Below are positions 27,034 to 35,481 of a stretch of DNA of 64,000 bases, one piece after another. The DNA is from Roseitranquillus sp963776845 (GTDB lineage: Bacteria > Pseudomonadota > Alphaproteobacteria > Rhodobacterales > Rhodobacteraceae). The notes beneath the pieces were generated by a model. The model did not search any database, had not been told where the DNA came from, and was given only the letters and a program-made list of their open reading frames with translations. Location of the stretch: positions 1 to 64,000 of the forward strand of contig CAVZOJ010000023.1 of the NCBI GenBank assembly GCA_963776845.1. The letters are read 5' to 3'. The stretch's first letter is position 1. Every line of letters begins with the position of its first letter. A program made the position numbers and the translations under genes.

Positions 27034-28010
27034 GAAGTAGTTGTCCTCCCGCGTGGTGGCGAGAGAGGTGTGGCTTTCGGTCAAGCCCAATCAGGCCAAA
27101 CTTGAACAGGTTGGCGCCGAGATGCTCCTCGTACTTCAGGCCGCGCGCCAGAGCCGGCCGCGCATATTCCCGGGACAGCATCTCTGGGGTCTTCAGCTCG
27201 GTGCCGAAGTTTCCGCGATCCCAGGTGTAGCAGTCGGCGAATTCGTCATTCGGGCTCAGCATCGGATGGGTCTCGCGGTCGCCCTTGATCTGAGTAACCT
27301 CGTGGACGGGCTCCGACCGCGCGCGACGCTCGGCATAGGCGATGTCGAGCGCCTTGCCGTTCGTCCGCACATCGTCGAACATCAGCCCGTGCGACAGGTT
27401 GCCGTTGTGGGCGAATGCCATCACCTGACCGCCGGTGTTGTCCTCGTAGGCCTCCAGCCAGTCCCGAAGGTCCTCGGGTCGCTGCTGTCGTAAGTTGAGA
27501 AGGGCACGAGGTCTTGCACCTCGTCGGCGCCGTCGCGAAACATGACGACCCGGTGCAGGTTGTTCGTGTCCGGGCCCGACGACCATTCGAAGCCGTGGAG
27601 CGCTGTGAAGACGCCCGGCTCGTTTGAACCGCTCGGCACTGTCGCCGATGCGAATTCACATCGTCCGCTGCAAGTTATCGTCGCCAATACGGTCAATCGC
27701 GGCGTTCAGCGCCGCGCCCCGTTCCACGTGCGCGGCGATTGAGTTGCCCTCCTTCGCGAGGTCATGCAGTGCCGACCCCAGACGTTGCGCAGTAGGCCAG
27801 TGTTCGAACTCGGCGACCATAGGCGCGAGGCCGAGGTTCTCGGCCTGGTCGGCGACTATGAGGAAATCTAGCGGCCGGATGAGCTGCGCGTAGTCCCCCG
27901 CCGATGCCCGCACCTTTTCACCGCGAGCGAAGCGGAACGCCTCGTCCGGACCGAGCGTGTTGCCGATCATGCCCGCGTCGGTCGCCGCAGTGCAGGGACT
28001 TCACGGTTGA
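27034..28010 (-). pseudogene. DUF3604 protein, frameshifted and missing its 3' end
   Basis: Pieces in three frames fit a DUF3604 protein in order: AATDAGMIGNTLGPDEAFRF with LIRPLDFLIVADQAENLGL; FNEPGVFTAL-type sequence (SNEPGVFTALHGFEWSSGPD, TNNLHRVVMFRDG); AFAHNGNLSHGLMF; NLFKFGLIG then ESHTSLATTREDNYF. At least four indels separate them. Directly after DNYF the sequence becomes the peroxidase tail, so the last third was removed by a deletion. DUF3604 proteins are PHP-fold-like hydrolases of poorly known role. Confidence 0.75.
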
Positions 28011-28150
28011 CGCAACGTTAGCCATACTGGACTCCGCAGGTCAGTCGGCATTCCCTGCCTCTCCGCGGTCGCGGCCTCACCACGTCGTGACGGAACGCCC
28101 ATGCATGCCGGACTTGTTATTCGTCGAATGCCATCGTTCCGGAGAGAAAA

Positions 28151-29362
28151 ATGCGCTTTTCACGTATTGCACTTGCAGCATCCATCGCCGCCGCGCCGGC
28201 TTGCGCGCAGACCGACGCCGGTGACGGAGACTACGTCGTCCAGGGGGAGCGCAACACGTCGTTCGAACCAGCCTTCGAGGCGCAGCTCCGTGCGCCTGCG
28301 ATGTCGTCCCCATTCGAGCTGTCGTCCGAAAGCCTTGCTGGGCCTCTCGTCCATCCATGGGGCATCGCCGCCCTGCCCGACGGCGGCTACCTCGTGACCG
28401 AGCGCCCGGGCCGGCTGCGCCACGTCACCGCCGAAGGAGATCTCTCCGAACCGATCAGCGGCGTGCCCGAGGTCGTGAACCAGCGGCAAGGCGGACTTCT
28501 GGACGTGGCGATCAGCCCGGAGTTCGAAGCCGATCGAACCATCTTCATGACCTACGCCAAGCCGGTCGGCGGCGGCTCCGCCACCGCTGCTGCGCGCGCA
28601 GTGCTGTCTGAGGACATGACCTCGCTGACCGAGGTCGAGGACATTTTCGTTCAGCAACCCGGAGCCTCGGCGCCGATGCACTTCGGAAGTCGCGTGGTCA
28701 TCGATGGCGAGGACGTGTTCGTCACGACTGGCGAGCACTTCACGCAGCAATACCGGGTCTACGCCCAGGACCTCGACAAGACCTTTGGCAAGGTGGTCCG
28801 CGTCGGCCGCGACGGCTCAGTCCCGCAAGACAATCCCTTCGTCGGACAAGAGGGGGCGATCGACAGCATATGGTCGTTGGGCCACCGCAACATTCAGGCC
28901 GCCGCTCTCGATGACGACGGGCGCCTTTGGACGATCGAGCACGGGCCGAAAGGCGGTGACGAGCTCAATCGGCCCGAGCCCGGCCTGAACTACGGCTGGC
29001 CGGTCGTCAGCTACGGCGAGCAGTATAGCGGCGGGCCGGTCGGATCCGGCGAAGCGAGCGCTGAGGGCTTCGAGCAGCCCGTCTACTTCTGGGATCCAGT
29101 GATCGCGCCGTCGGGCATGGCGTTCTACGACGGCGAGATGTTCCCCGAATGGCAGGGCGACATTCTGGTCGGATCGCTCTATCCGGGTGGGCTGGTTCGC
29201 CTGAGCCTCAATGGCGATCGCGTGAGCGGCGAGGAGCGCCTTCTTCGCGATGCGGGACGCGTGCGTGACGTCGAGGTGCTTGCGGATGGCTCGCTTCTCC
29301 TCATCACCGACGAGGAGGAGGGCGAGATCATGCACATCACCAGATCCGACAGCACGAACTGA
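28151..29362 (+). CDS. PQQ-dependent sugar dehydrogenase (soluble aldose dehydrogenase type)
   Basis: Periplasmic six-bladed propeller enzyme that oxidises sugars using PQQ. Signal peptide MRFSRIALAASIAAAPACAQ. The family blocks are present: LVHPWGIAALPDGGYLVTER, GGLLDVAISPEF, SLGHRNIQAAALDDDGRLWT, EHGPKGGDELNRPEPGLNYG and DPVIAPSGMAFYDGEMFPEW. About 403 residues. GGAGAG lies 6 bases before the ATG. No PQQ synthesis genes are in the window. Upstream is the DUF3604 pseudogene on the opposite strand. Confidence 0.9.
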   Translation: MRFSRIALAASIAAAPACAQTDAGDGDYVVQGERNTSFEPAFEAQLRAPAMSSPFELSSESLAGPLVHPWGIAALPDGGYLVTERPGRLRHVTAEGDLSEPISGVPEVVNQRQGGLLDVAISPEFEADRTIFMTYAKPVGGGSATAAARAVLSEDMTSLTEVEDIFVQQPGASAPMHFGSRVVIDGEDVFVTTGEHFTQQYRVYAQDLDKTFGKVVRVGRDGSVPQDNPFVGQEGAIDSIWSLGHRNIQAAALDDDGRLWTIEHGPKGGDELNRPEPGLNYGWPVVSYGEQYSGGPVGSGEASAEGFEQPVYFWDPVIAPSGMAFYDGEMFPEWQGDILVGSLYPGGLVRLSLNGDRVSGEERLLRDAGRVRDVEVLADGSLLLITDEEEGEIMHITRSDSTN

Positions 29363-29408
29363 CCTAGTACCGACAGCTCGAACACGGCCGATATGTGCCG
29401 AACACGGC

Positions 29409-29428
29409 GCCGCCTCGAATGGGGCGGC
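29409..29428 (+). terminator. Possible terminator after the sugar dehydrogenase
   Basis: GCCGCC and GGCGGC pair around an 8-base loop and are followed by a pyrimidine-rich, T-containing stretch. Short arms make this tentative. Confidence 0.4.
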
Positions 29429-29551
29429 ACCCTTTCAATTTCTTGCCTACGCTGAATATCGTTGCGAGAGAACCTCTTGCCTTGGACGTCATTGGAAGAA
29501 AGACTGCCGCGAGGGTGTGAACGCGGGCGAGCGTCCGTGAAAGGGGGAAAG

Positions 29552-32218
29552 ATGCGCAGCGGTCTCTTCGTCGCGGCGGCTTTCGGGGTAGTTTTGGCCG
29601 GCGCGCCATCGTGGTCCCAGGAAGATGCGCCGACAACCGCTGCGGACGTCGAGGCGATGTCGCAGCAGGCTGCTTCGTTTCGCCGGATCATCGCCGCGTT
29701 GGAGGAGGAAGCCGCCGCCGCTGAGGACGCGCTAGCGGCGACGTCTGAAGAACTCGAGGCCGCACGGACCGAACTTGCCGACGTGCAGTCCCGGGTCGCG
29801 GCGATCGAGGCAGGCGAAGGTCAAGGTGAACTCCGTGCCGGGTCCGCAGACACAGCCGCTCTCGAGGGGGAGCGGCAGACGCTGCAACGTGAGGTCGAGG
29901 CGGCGCGTGCGGAACTCGATCGGCTCTCGGCTGCCGCTGCGGCGGCCAGGGAAGCTGCGGCTGAAGCAGACACGTCGCGTGACGAAGCTCTCGCCGCGGT
30001 AGAGCAACTGAGGATCGAGCTCGACGCGCTGAGGGTGGCGGCAGAGGATGCCGGCGAGGCTGCGCCCGCCACGGCGGGCGGATCTGATGAAGACGCGGCA
30101 AGGGCGGCCGAGGTCGATCTGGCAAGAGTGCGGACTGAGGCTAACGCTGCACGGGCGGAGCTCGACCAGCTGCGCAACGAGATCGACGCCGCCGCCGAGG
30201 GCAGGGCCGAAGCGGAAAGCGCAGAGCAAGCACTGGACAGCGCACGAGAGCGGTCGGAGGCGATCACTCGCGAGATCGAAGCTGCGAGCGCCGCGCGGGA
30301 CGAGGCCGCCGCCGAAGCCGAAGCCGCCCGCTCTCAGCTGTCGGACACCGAGAGTGAGGTCGCCTCCGCCCGAGATGAGTTGCAGCAGCTCTCAGAACAG
30401 GCCGACGCGGCGCGCGTGGGCGCTGCTGTAGCGGCGAAGCGCCGGGGCGAAGCGGAGTCCGCCACGGCTGACGCCGAGGCCCGCCTCGCATCGCTTCGTG
30501 AGGAGGCGGAGGCCGCCGAGACCAGCCGCGACGAGGCCGTGGCCGCGACCGAGGCCGCGCGCCAAGACCTTGCCGGGCTCGAGGAAGGCACGAGCGCGGC
30601 GAACGCCGAGCTGGAACGGCTCCGCTCGGAAACCGACGCGGCAACCGCGCTCAGGGATGAAGCTCTCTCCGCCACGGCTGACGCCGAGGCCCGCCTCGCA
30701 TCACTTCGCGAGGAGGCGGAGGCCGCCGAGACCAGCCGCGACGAGGCCGTGGCCGCGACCGAGGCCGCGCGCCAAGACCTTGCCGGGCTCGAGGATGGCG
30801 CGAGCGCGGCGAGAGCGGAGCTGGAACGGCTCCGCTCGGAAACCGACGCGGCAACCACGCGCAGGGATGAAGCTCTCTCCGCCACGGCTGACGCCGAGGC
30901 CCGCCTCGCAGCGCTTCGCGAGGAGGCGGAGGCCGCCGAGACCAGCCGCGACGAGGCCGTGGCCGCGACCGAGGCCGCGCGCCAAGACCTTGCCGGGATC
31001 GAGGAAGGCGCGAGCGCGGCGAGCGCGGAGCTGGAACGGCTCCGCTCGGAAACCGACGCGGCAACCACGCGCAGGGATGAAGCTCTCTCCGCCACGGCTG
31101 ACGCCGAGGCCCGCCTCGCATCGCTTCGCGAGGAGATGGAGGCCGCCGAGACCAGCCGCGACGAGGCCGTGGCCGCGACCGAGGCCGCGCGCCAAGACCT
31201 CGCCGGGCTCGACGATGGCGCGAGCGCGGCGAGCGCGGAGCTGGAACGGCTCCGCTCGGAAACCGACGCGGCAACCACGCGCAGGGATGAAGCTCTCTCC
31301 GCCACGGCCGACGCCGAGGCCCGCCTCGCAGCGCTTCGCGAGGAGGCGGAGGCCGCCGAGACCAGCCGCGACGAGGCCGTGGCCGCGACCGAGGCCACTC
31401 AGCAGCAGCTCGCCGAAGGCGAAGACAGGCTCGAACGGCTTCGCTCCGAGATCGCAACCGCGGAATCCAGTCGCGACGACACGATGGCAGCCGTGGCGGC
31501 GGCTGAAGCTGATCTGGCCTCGATCACCGACGAGCTGCAGCAAGCGGCAACGGCGAGAGACGACGCAGAACAGGCGCTGTCCTCTTTGCAAAACCAGATC
31601 GCACCGTCCCAAGCCGAACTGTCACAGATGACGGCTGCGAGCGAAGCAGCCAACTCGCGGACTGAGGACGCCGAGGTTCGCGCCGAGGCTGCGGAGCAGC
31701 GCGTGGCGGTGCTCACGGCTGACGCCGCGGCAGCGGAAGCGCGCAAGAGCGAGGCGGAAGCCTCCATCGGTGAGGCGCAGGCGAACCTCTCGCAGGTCGA
31801 GGCCGAGCTGTCGGCTGCGCGCGAAGAACTCGACCGGTTGCGCTCCGATGTCGAACGACAGATGTCCGCCGCCGAAGAAGCCGACGCTTCGGCACGCTCG
31901 GCCGAGGATCGACGGACGAGCGCCGAGGCAGCGGAAGCGGACGCCGAAGCCCGACTTACGGCAATGCGCGAAGAGGCCGCGTCTCTGGCCGCCGAAATCG
32001 ACGAAGGCCGTGCCCTCCTCGAGGATCTCGTGCAAGAAGGCGAAGCTGCGCCAGCGACACCCGCCACCGTCGCAGGCACCGCGGCGCGGCGCGATGTGCA
32101 GGTACCGCGCGCGACCGTGGTGAGCGCCATCGGCGTTGCACCAGGGCTTGCCGGCGCGACGCCGCAGCAGCTTTCCCGAACTCGAGGCACTGCTCAGCGA
32201 TGGCATGTGTTCGACTGA
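29552..32218 (+). CDS. Exported long coiled-coil protein with tandem repeats; 3' end probably frameshifted
   Basis: Not a recognised family. ATG 29552 has GGGGGAAAG ahead and gives a signal peptide (MRSGLFVAAAFGVVLAGAPS, cleavage near WSQ). The next ~800 residues are almost unbroken Ala/Glu/Arg heptads, a very long coiled coil. Residues ~304-615 hold 4.4 copies of a 70-residue repeat encoded by near-identical 210-base units. The frame ends WHVFD at 32218. One base fewer in the CCC at 32175-32177 would instead give ELEALLSDGMCSTDALRSVF and NRQTLVSLVRDLGGC to a stop at 32294, a more natural C-terminus ending just ahead of the next gene's ribosome site. Probably co-transcribed with the TAXI gene. 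Confidence 0.75.
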   Translation: MRSGLFVAAAFGVVLAGAPSWSQEDAPTTAADVEAMSQQAASFRRIIAALEEEAAAAEDALAATSEELEAARTELADVQSRVAAIEAGEGQGELRAGSADTAALEGERQTLQREVEAARAELDRLSAAAAAAREAAAEADTSRDEALAAVEQLRIELDALRVAAEDAGEAAPATAGGSDEDAARAAEVDLARVRTEANAARAELDQLRNEIDAAAEGRAEAESAEQALDSARERSEAITREIEAASAARDEAAAEAEAARSQLSDTESEVASARDELQQLSEQADAARVGAAVAAKRRGEAESATADAEARLASLREEAEAAETSRDEAVAATEAARQDLAGLEEGTSAANAELERLRSETDAATALRDEALSATADAEARLASLREEAEAAETSRDEAVAATEAARQDLAGLEDGASAARAELERLRSETDAATTRRDEALSATADAEARLAALREEAEAAETSRDEAVAATEAARQDLAGIEEGASAASAELERLRSETDAATTRRDEALSATADAEARLASLREEMEAAETSRDEAVAATEAARQDLAGLDDGASAASAELERLRSETDAATTRRDEALSATADAEARLAALREEAEAAETSRDEAVAATEATQQQLAEGEDRLERLRSEIATAESSRDDTMAAVAAAEADLASITDELQQAATARDDAEQALSSLQNQIAPSQAELSQMTAASEAANSRTEDAEVRAEAAEQRVAVLTADAAAAEARKSEAEASIGEAQANLSQVEAELSAAREELDRLRSDVERQMSAAEEADASARSAEDRRTSAEAAEADAEARLTAMREEAASLAAEIDEGRALLEDLVQEGEAAPATPATVAGTAARRDVQVPRATVVSAIGVAPGLAGATPQQLSRTRGTAQRWHVFD
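30461..31395 (+). repeat. Tandem repeat, 210-bp unit, about 4.4 copies
   Basis: Units start at 30461, 30671, 30881, 31091 and 31301 (last one partial), each beginning GCCACGGC[TC]GACGCCGAGGC. Unit length is exactly 210 bases, or 70 codons, so copy number can change without altering the frame. The units differ at only a few bases (e.g. CTCGAGGAAGGC, CTCGAGGATGGC, ATCGAGGAAGGC, CTCGACGATGGC), which points to recent duplication or homogenisation. Confidence 0.92.
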
Positions 32219-32326
32219 TGCGCTGCGCTCCGTGTTCGGGACGATCAACCGCCAGACCCTCGTCTCGCTGGTCCGCGATCTGGGCGGATGTTGAGCGGCC
32301 CCGTAGCCCAAAAGGAGGAGATGCCC

Positions 32327-33370
32327 ATGACCAGATCTCTCGCCGTCCGGATCGGCGCCGTGCTTGCGGCGGCCGTGTCGGTGGCGTTGCCGCTGCCCGC
32401 CCAGGAGTTCGAGAAGAACATCCTCACCGGGGGTCCGACTGGCACCTACATCCAGTTCGGACGCGACATTGCCGAGATTGCCGGCCAATGCGACCTGACG
32501 TTGAACGTGCGCGAGAGTGCGGGGTCGCTTGAGAACTTCCTCGGTGTTCGAAAGCGCCGTTTCACTCAGTTCGGGATCGTGCAGAGCGACGTGCTGGAGT
32601 ACCTCCGTACCTACGCGGCGGACGATCCTGACATTGCGCGCGCCATCGCCGGGGTACGGATCGCGTTTCCGCTATACAACGAGGAGGTGCATCTCCTCGC
32701 AAGACGCGAGATTGAGACGCTCCAGGATCTTGCGGGCCAGCGCGTCGCTGTGGGTGTGCAGGACAGCGGAACGTTTCTGACCGCCTCGCTCGTCCTCGAT
32801 CTCGCCGAAGTCGACGCCGGCGAACGTGTCGCGATCAATGCCGACGAGTCGCTGCAGCGGCTGCTCGGCGGCGATCTCGACGCGTTTTTCTACGTGGCAG
32901 GCGCGCCCACCGCGATATTCGAGGACCCCGCAATCGATCCCGAGCGGTTCCACCTCGTGCCCATCTCGGATCCGGTGCTCCAGGCGGTCTATCTTCCCGC
33001 GACGATCGAGGCGGGGACCTATCCATTCCAGAGCGGGCCGGTCGACGTCGTTGCGGTCAAGGCCGTCCTGATGACGTACGAGTATGATCCAGGCCGCAAT
33101 GCGTATCACCGAGAGAGCTGCCAAGCGGTGACGGACGTGTCCCACCTCATCCTGACGCGCTTCGGGTCGCTGCAGGAGTTGGGCCACCCGAAGTGGCGGC
33201 AGGTCGACCTCAACGACATCCCTCCGGGCTGGGAGGTCGGCAATTGCGTCAATCGCGGCCTGTCTGCCAACTATCGTCTGGCCTGCGACGGGGAGGCGAC
33301 GGCCGAGGAGCCGGAGAGCAAGGCGAACGCAGCCTACCGGGACCGCATCTGCTCCGTCATCGGCTGCTGA
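32327..33370 (+). CDS. Orphan TAXI-family TRAP solute-binding protein
   Basis: Periplasmic binding protein of ~347 residues: signal peptide with IGAVLAAAVSVALPLPAQ, then ILTGGPTGTYIQFGRDIAEI, the TAXI (IMP-like) signature, a NVRESAGSLENFLGV block and VGVQDSGTFLTASLVL. Perfect AGGAGG lies 8 bases before ATG 32327. TAXI proteins normally work with a fused TRAP permease; none is encoded here, so it may sense rather than transport. The C-terminus is Cys-containing (RICSVIGC). It is directly downstream of the coiled-coil gene and its 3' end overlaps the convergent ExeA-like gene by 14 bases. Confidence 0.85.
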   Translation: MTRSLAVRIGAVLAAAVSVALPLPAQEFEKNILTGGPTGTYIQFGRDIAEIAGQCDLTLNVRESAGSLENFLGVRKRRFTQFGIVQSDVLEYLRTYAADDPDIARAIAGVRIAFPLYNEEVHLLARREIETLQDLAGQRVAVGVQDSGTFLTASLVLDLAEVDAGERVAINADESLQRLLGGDLDAFFYVAGAPTAIFEDPAIDPERFHLVPISDPVLQAVYLPATIEAGTYPFQSGPVDVVAVKAVLMTYEYDPGRNAYHRESCQAVTDVSHLILTRFGSLQELGHPKWRQVDLNDIPPGWEVGNCVNRGLSANYRLACDGEATAEEPESKANAAYRDRICSVIGC

Positions 33371-35153
33371 CGTCCGCCACGGTGTCGGTCTTGACGCCGA
33401 TCGGCATCCACGCTGACGGCGCGCTGCCGACGGCACGAACCCGCCAGACGCCGGCGCCTTCGGGCGCCTTCAAGCGGACGGCGGTAAGCGCGGTCGTCAG
33501 CTGCGCCGATGGCGCCGCATCAGCGTTCGCGGCAAGCTCGACGAGGAACGTGCCGCGCCCCTCCCACACGAGTTCGACTGCGCCCGCCTCGACGCCCGCG
33601 TAGCGCGGCAGGGCATAGTCCCCGCCTGCGGAGGCAATGCCATCGAGGTTCTGGAGGCCCGCCAGAGCCGCGGGTACCTCGTCCGCCGCGACCTCATACC
33701 ATGCAGAGGCAGTGGACGGCGCGAAGCCGACACCGTCGCCCGTCTCATAGAGCTGGGCCAGATAGTACGCTGCACGCCCGTGACCCCGCGCGGCCGCGCG
33801 GGCATAGTCGATCAGGGCGGCCTCGCTGCCAGAAGATGCCTGCAGCGCACGGTGGTAGAGCGCGGTCGCAGCTTCCGGATCAGTAGGTGCAAGTGCGGCT
33901 GTCTGGACAGACCGGCCGTCGATCGCCCTAAGCGGATCCGAATGACCGCTCGCGACGGGCTTCGCGGAGGTTATCGTCATCACACCGGCCTGACGGCTGT
34001 CGGTAGGTCCGGCCGGCAGGACGAGCGCCGCCGCGGCCACGGAAGCGGCGACCGCAAGACCGGCGGCCGACCCCACTGCACGGCGAACGATCCTGCCGCC
34101 TCTGCCGGAGGAGCGCTCGGTCACAAGCGACTCTGCCGTAACCTCCGACGTCGCCGGCCCGATTTGTCGTTCAAGCCGCAGCGGTTCGGCGTGGCTTAGC
34201 GAAACCGGAGACATCGGTACGATCTTGGACCGTTCGACGCTGGCGGCAGCGGTGTAGAATGGCGTCGGCTGTGAGGGGTTGCTATTGCGGCAAGCCACCG
34301 GTCGCTCGCCCGCGTCGCCCGCACCTTCTGCAGGCAAGCCGCCAAGCCCGCCGAGGGAAAGAACCTCGGCAAGTGCCGCTTCGGCGAAAGATCCATCTAC
34401 CTCGCGACGATCTTCCGCGTATGCCGCTACAAGGCATATGTCGCAAAGCAGGTTGGTCAGCCTCGGAATGCCCCGAGCACGTTGGTAAACTGCAGCGATT
34501 GCGTCTTCCGAGAAGACGTCCGGGCGCCCACCCGCGATTTCCAAACGGCGCCGGACATAGCCTCCGGTCTCCTCCGAGGTCATGGGTCCAAGGTGGCAGG
34601 ATGCGCCGAGCCTCTGCCGAAAAGCGACGAAACGCTCTTCCTGCAGGCGGTCCCGCAACTCGGGCTGCCCGATCAGGACGAGCGACAGCGGGGCCGCCTT
34701 TCCGGTGTCGAGGTTGGTCAGCAGGCGCAGCGTTTCAATTCCATCGTCGGAAAGGTTCTGCGCCTCGTCGACGATCACGACGGAACGGCGCCCGCTCTGC
34801 CAGCGCTCCCGTACAACCGCTTCGGCCTGTCTCACGGCATCGGCGTGGGTAGCGGGCCTTGCTGCATCACCGAAGGCGGTCAGGATCCAACGCAGAAGGT
34901 CGCCCCCATCTCCGACGACGTTCGACAGAAGCGCGACCTCGAAGTCCGAGGAGACCTCCTGCAGCAGCTCGCGGATAAGTGTCGTCTTGCCGGTGCCGAT
35001 ATCCCCAGTGACCAGCGCGATCGGTGCTTGGCGCAGAAGCGACATGCATACCATGTCAAACGCGCGGCGATGGTTGACCGTCCAGAACAGGAACTCGCGG
35101 TCCGGCGTCAGCGAAAAGGGTCGACGGTCGAACCCGAAGAAATCCTCGTACAT
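33357..35153 (-). CDS. ExeA-like AAA ATPase with a membrane span and a Sel1-like periplasmic domain
   Basis: A 598-residue protein. Residues 1-270 form an ExeA/GspA-type AAA domain: MYEDFFGFDRRPFSLTPD at the start, Walker A GDIGTGKTTL (Lys56), Walker B VVIVDEAQNL and sensor-like LIGQPELRDRL. A proline/serine linker follows, then one helix (AAGLAVAASVAAAALVLPAG) and a C-terminal part with Sel1/TPR-like repeats (AALIDYARAAARGHGRAAYY; LAQLYETGDGVGF). The ATPase is therefore cytoplasmic and the repeats periplasmic. ATG 35153 has GGGGAAG ahead. ExeA-type proteins help assemble envelope machines; no secretin or export operon is nearby, so the partner may be the neighbouring coiled-coil or TAXI protein. 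Confidence 0.85.
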   Translation of the reverse strand: MYEDFFGFDRRPFSLTPDREFLFWTVNHRRAFDMVCMSLLRQAPIALVTGDIGTGKTTLIRELLQEVSSDFEVALLSNVVGDGGDLLRWILTAFGDAARPATHADAVRQAEAVVRERWQSGRRSVVIVDEAQNLSDDGIETLRLLTNLDTGKAAPLSLVLIGQPELRDRLQEERFVAFRQRLGASCHLGPMTSEETGGYVRRRLEIAGGRPDVFSEDAIAAVYQRARGIPRLTNLLCDICLVAAYAEDRREVDGSFAEAALAEVLSLGGLGGLPAEGAGDAGERPVACRNSNPSQPTPFYTAAASVERSKIVPMSPVSLSHAEPLRLERQIGPATSEVTAESLVTERSSGRGGRIVRRAVGSAAGLAVAASVAAAALVLPAGPTDSRQAGVMTITSAKPVASGHSDPLRAIDGRSVQTAALAPTDPEAATALYHRALQASSGSEAALIDYARAAARGHGRAAYYLAQLYETGDGVGFAPSTASAWYEVAADEVPAALAGLQNLDGIASAGGDYALPRYAGVEAGAVELVWEGRGTFLVELAANADAAPSAQLTTALTAVRLKAPEGAGVWRVRAVGSAPSAWMPIGVKTDTVADVSSR

Positions 35154-35428
35154 AAGCTTCCCCCGACGCAACACTGGCCGATCGACCGGCAGGGAAAAAG
35201 GCCGCGATCCAATCGGCCTCGAATCAACGACGTGCTCGTCCCCGCAGCAACCGATTCCCCCACAAGCAAGGCTATCACAGCGCTCGCGTGGTGAAAGAAC
35301 AACCCGAAGTCGAACCACGATTCGGTTCAGGGCACCGTACGCTTGACCTTCGGTGGCATCGTGCCGATCAAACGCATCATCTCGGGAAAGGATGCGGCGC
35401 CGGTATGACTAACCTCTCAGCGCGGTTT
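35154..35428. other. Intergenic region upstream of the ExeA-like gene
   Basis: With the following hairpin, a gap of about 330 bases between the ExeA-like gene start and the trigger factor stop. It should contain the ExeA-like promoter. I see no gene or clear operator. Confidence 0.4.
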
Positions 35429-35449
35429 CGGCGGCCGCGCGGGCCGCCG
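35429..35449 (-). terminator. Hairpin downstream of trigger factor
   Basis: Perfect 8-base arms (CGGCGGCC / GGCCGCCG) around GCGCG, about 33 bases past the tig stop on the minus strand. No T-run. Confidence 0.5.
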
Positions 35450-35481
35450 TTCCGGATCGGTGCCTCGTTGACTGAAGAGCG

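Noticed and set aside
30334..31612. Long open frames antisense and out of frame to the coiled-coil gene
   Set aside because: They mirror the 210-bp repeat in high-GC DNA, are Ser/Ala/Arg-rich and have no start signals; shadows of the real gene.
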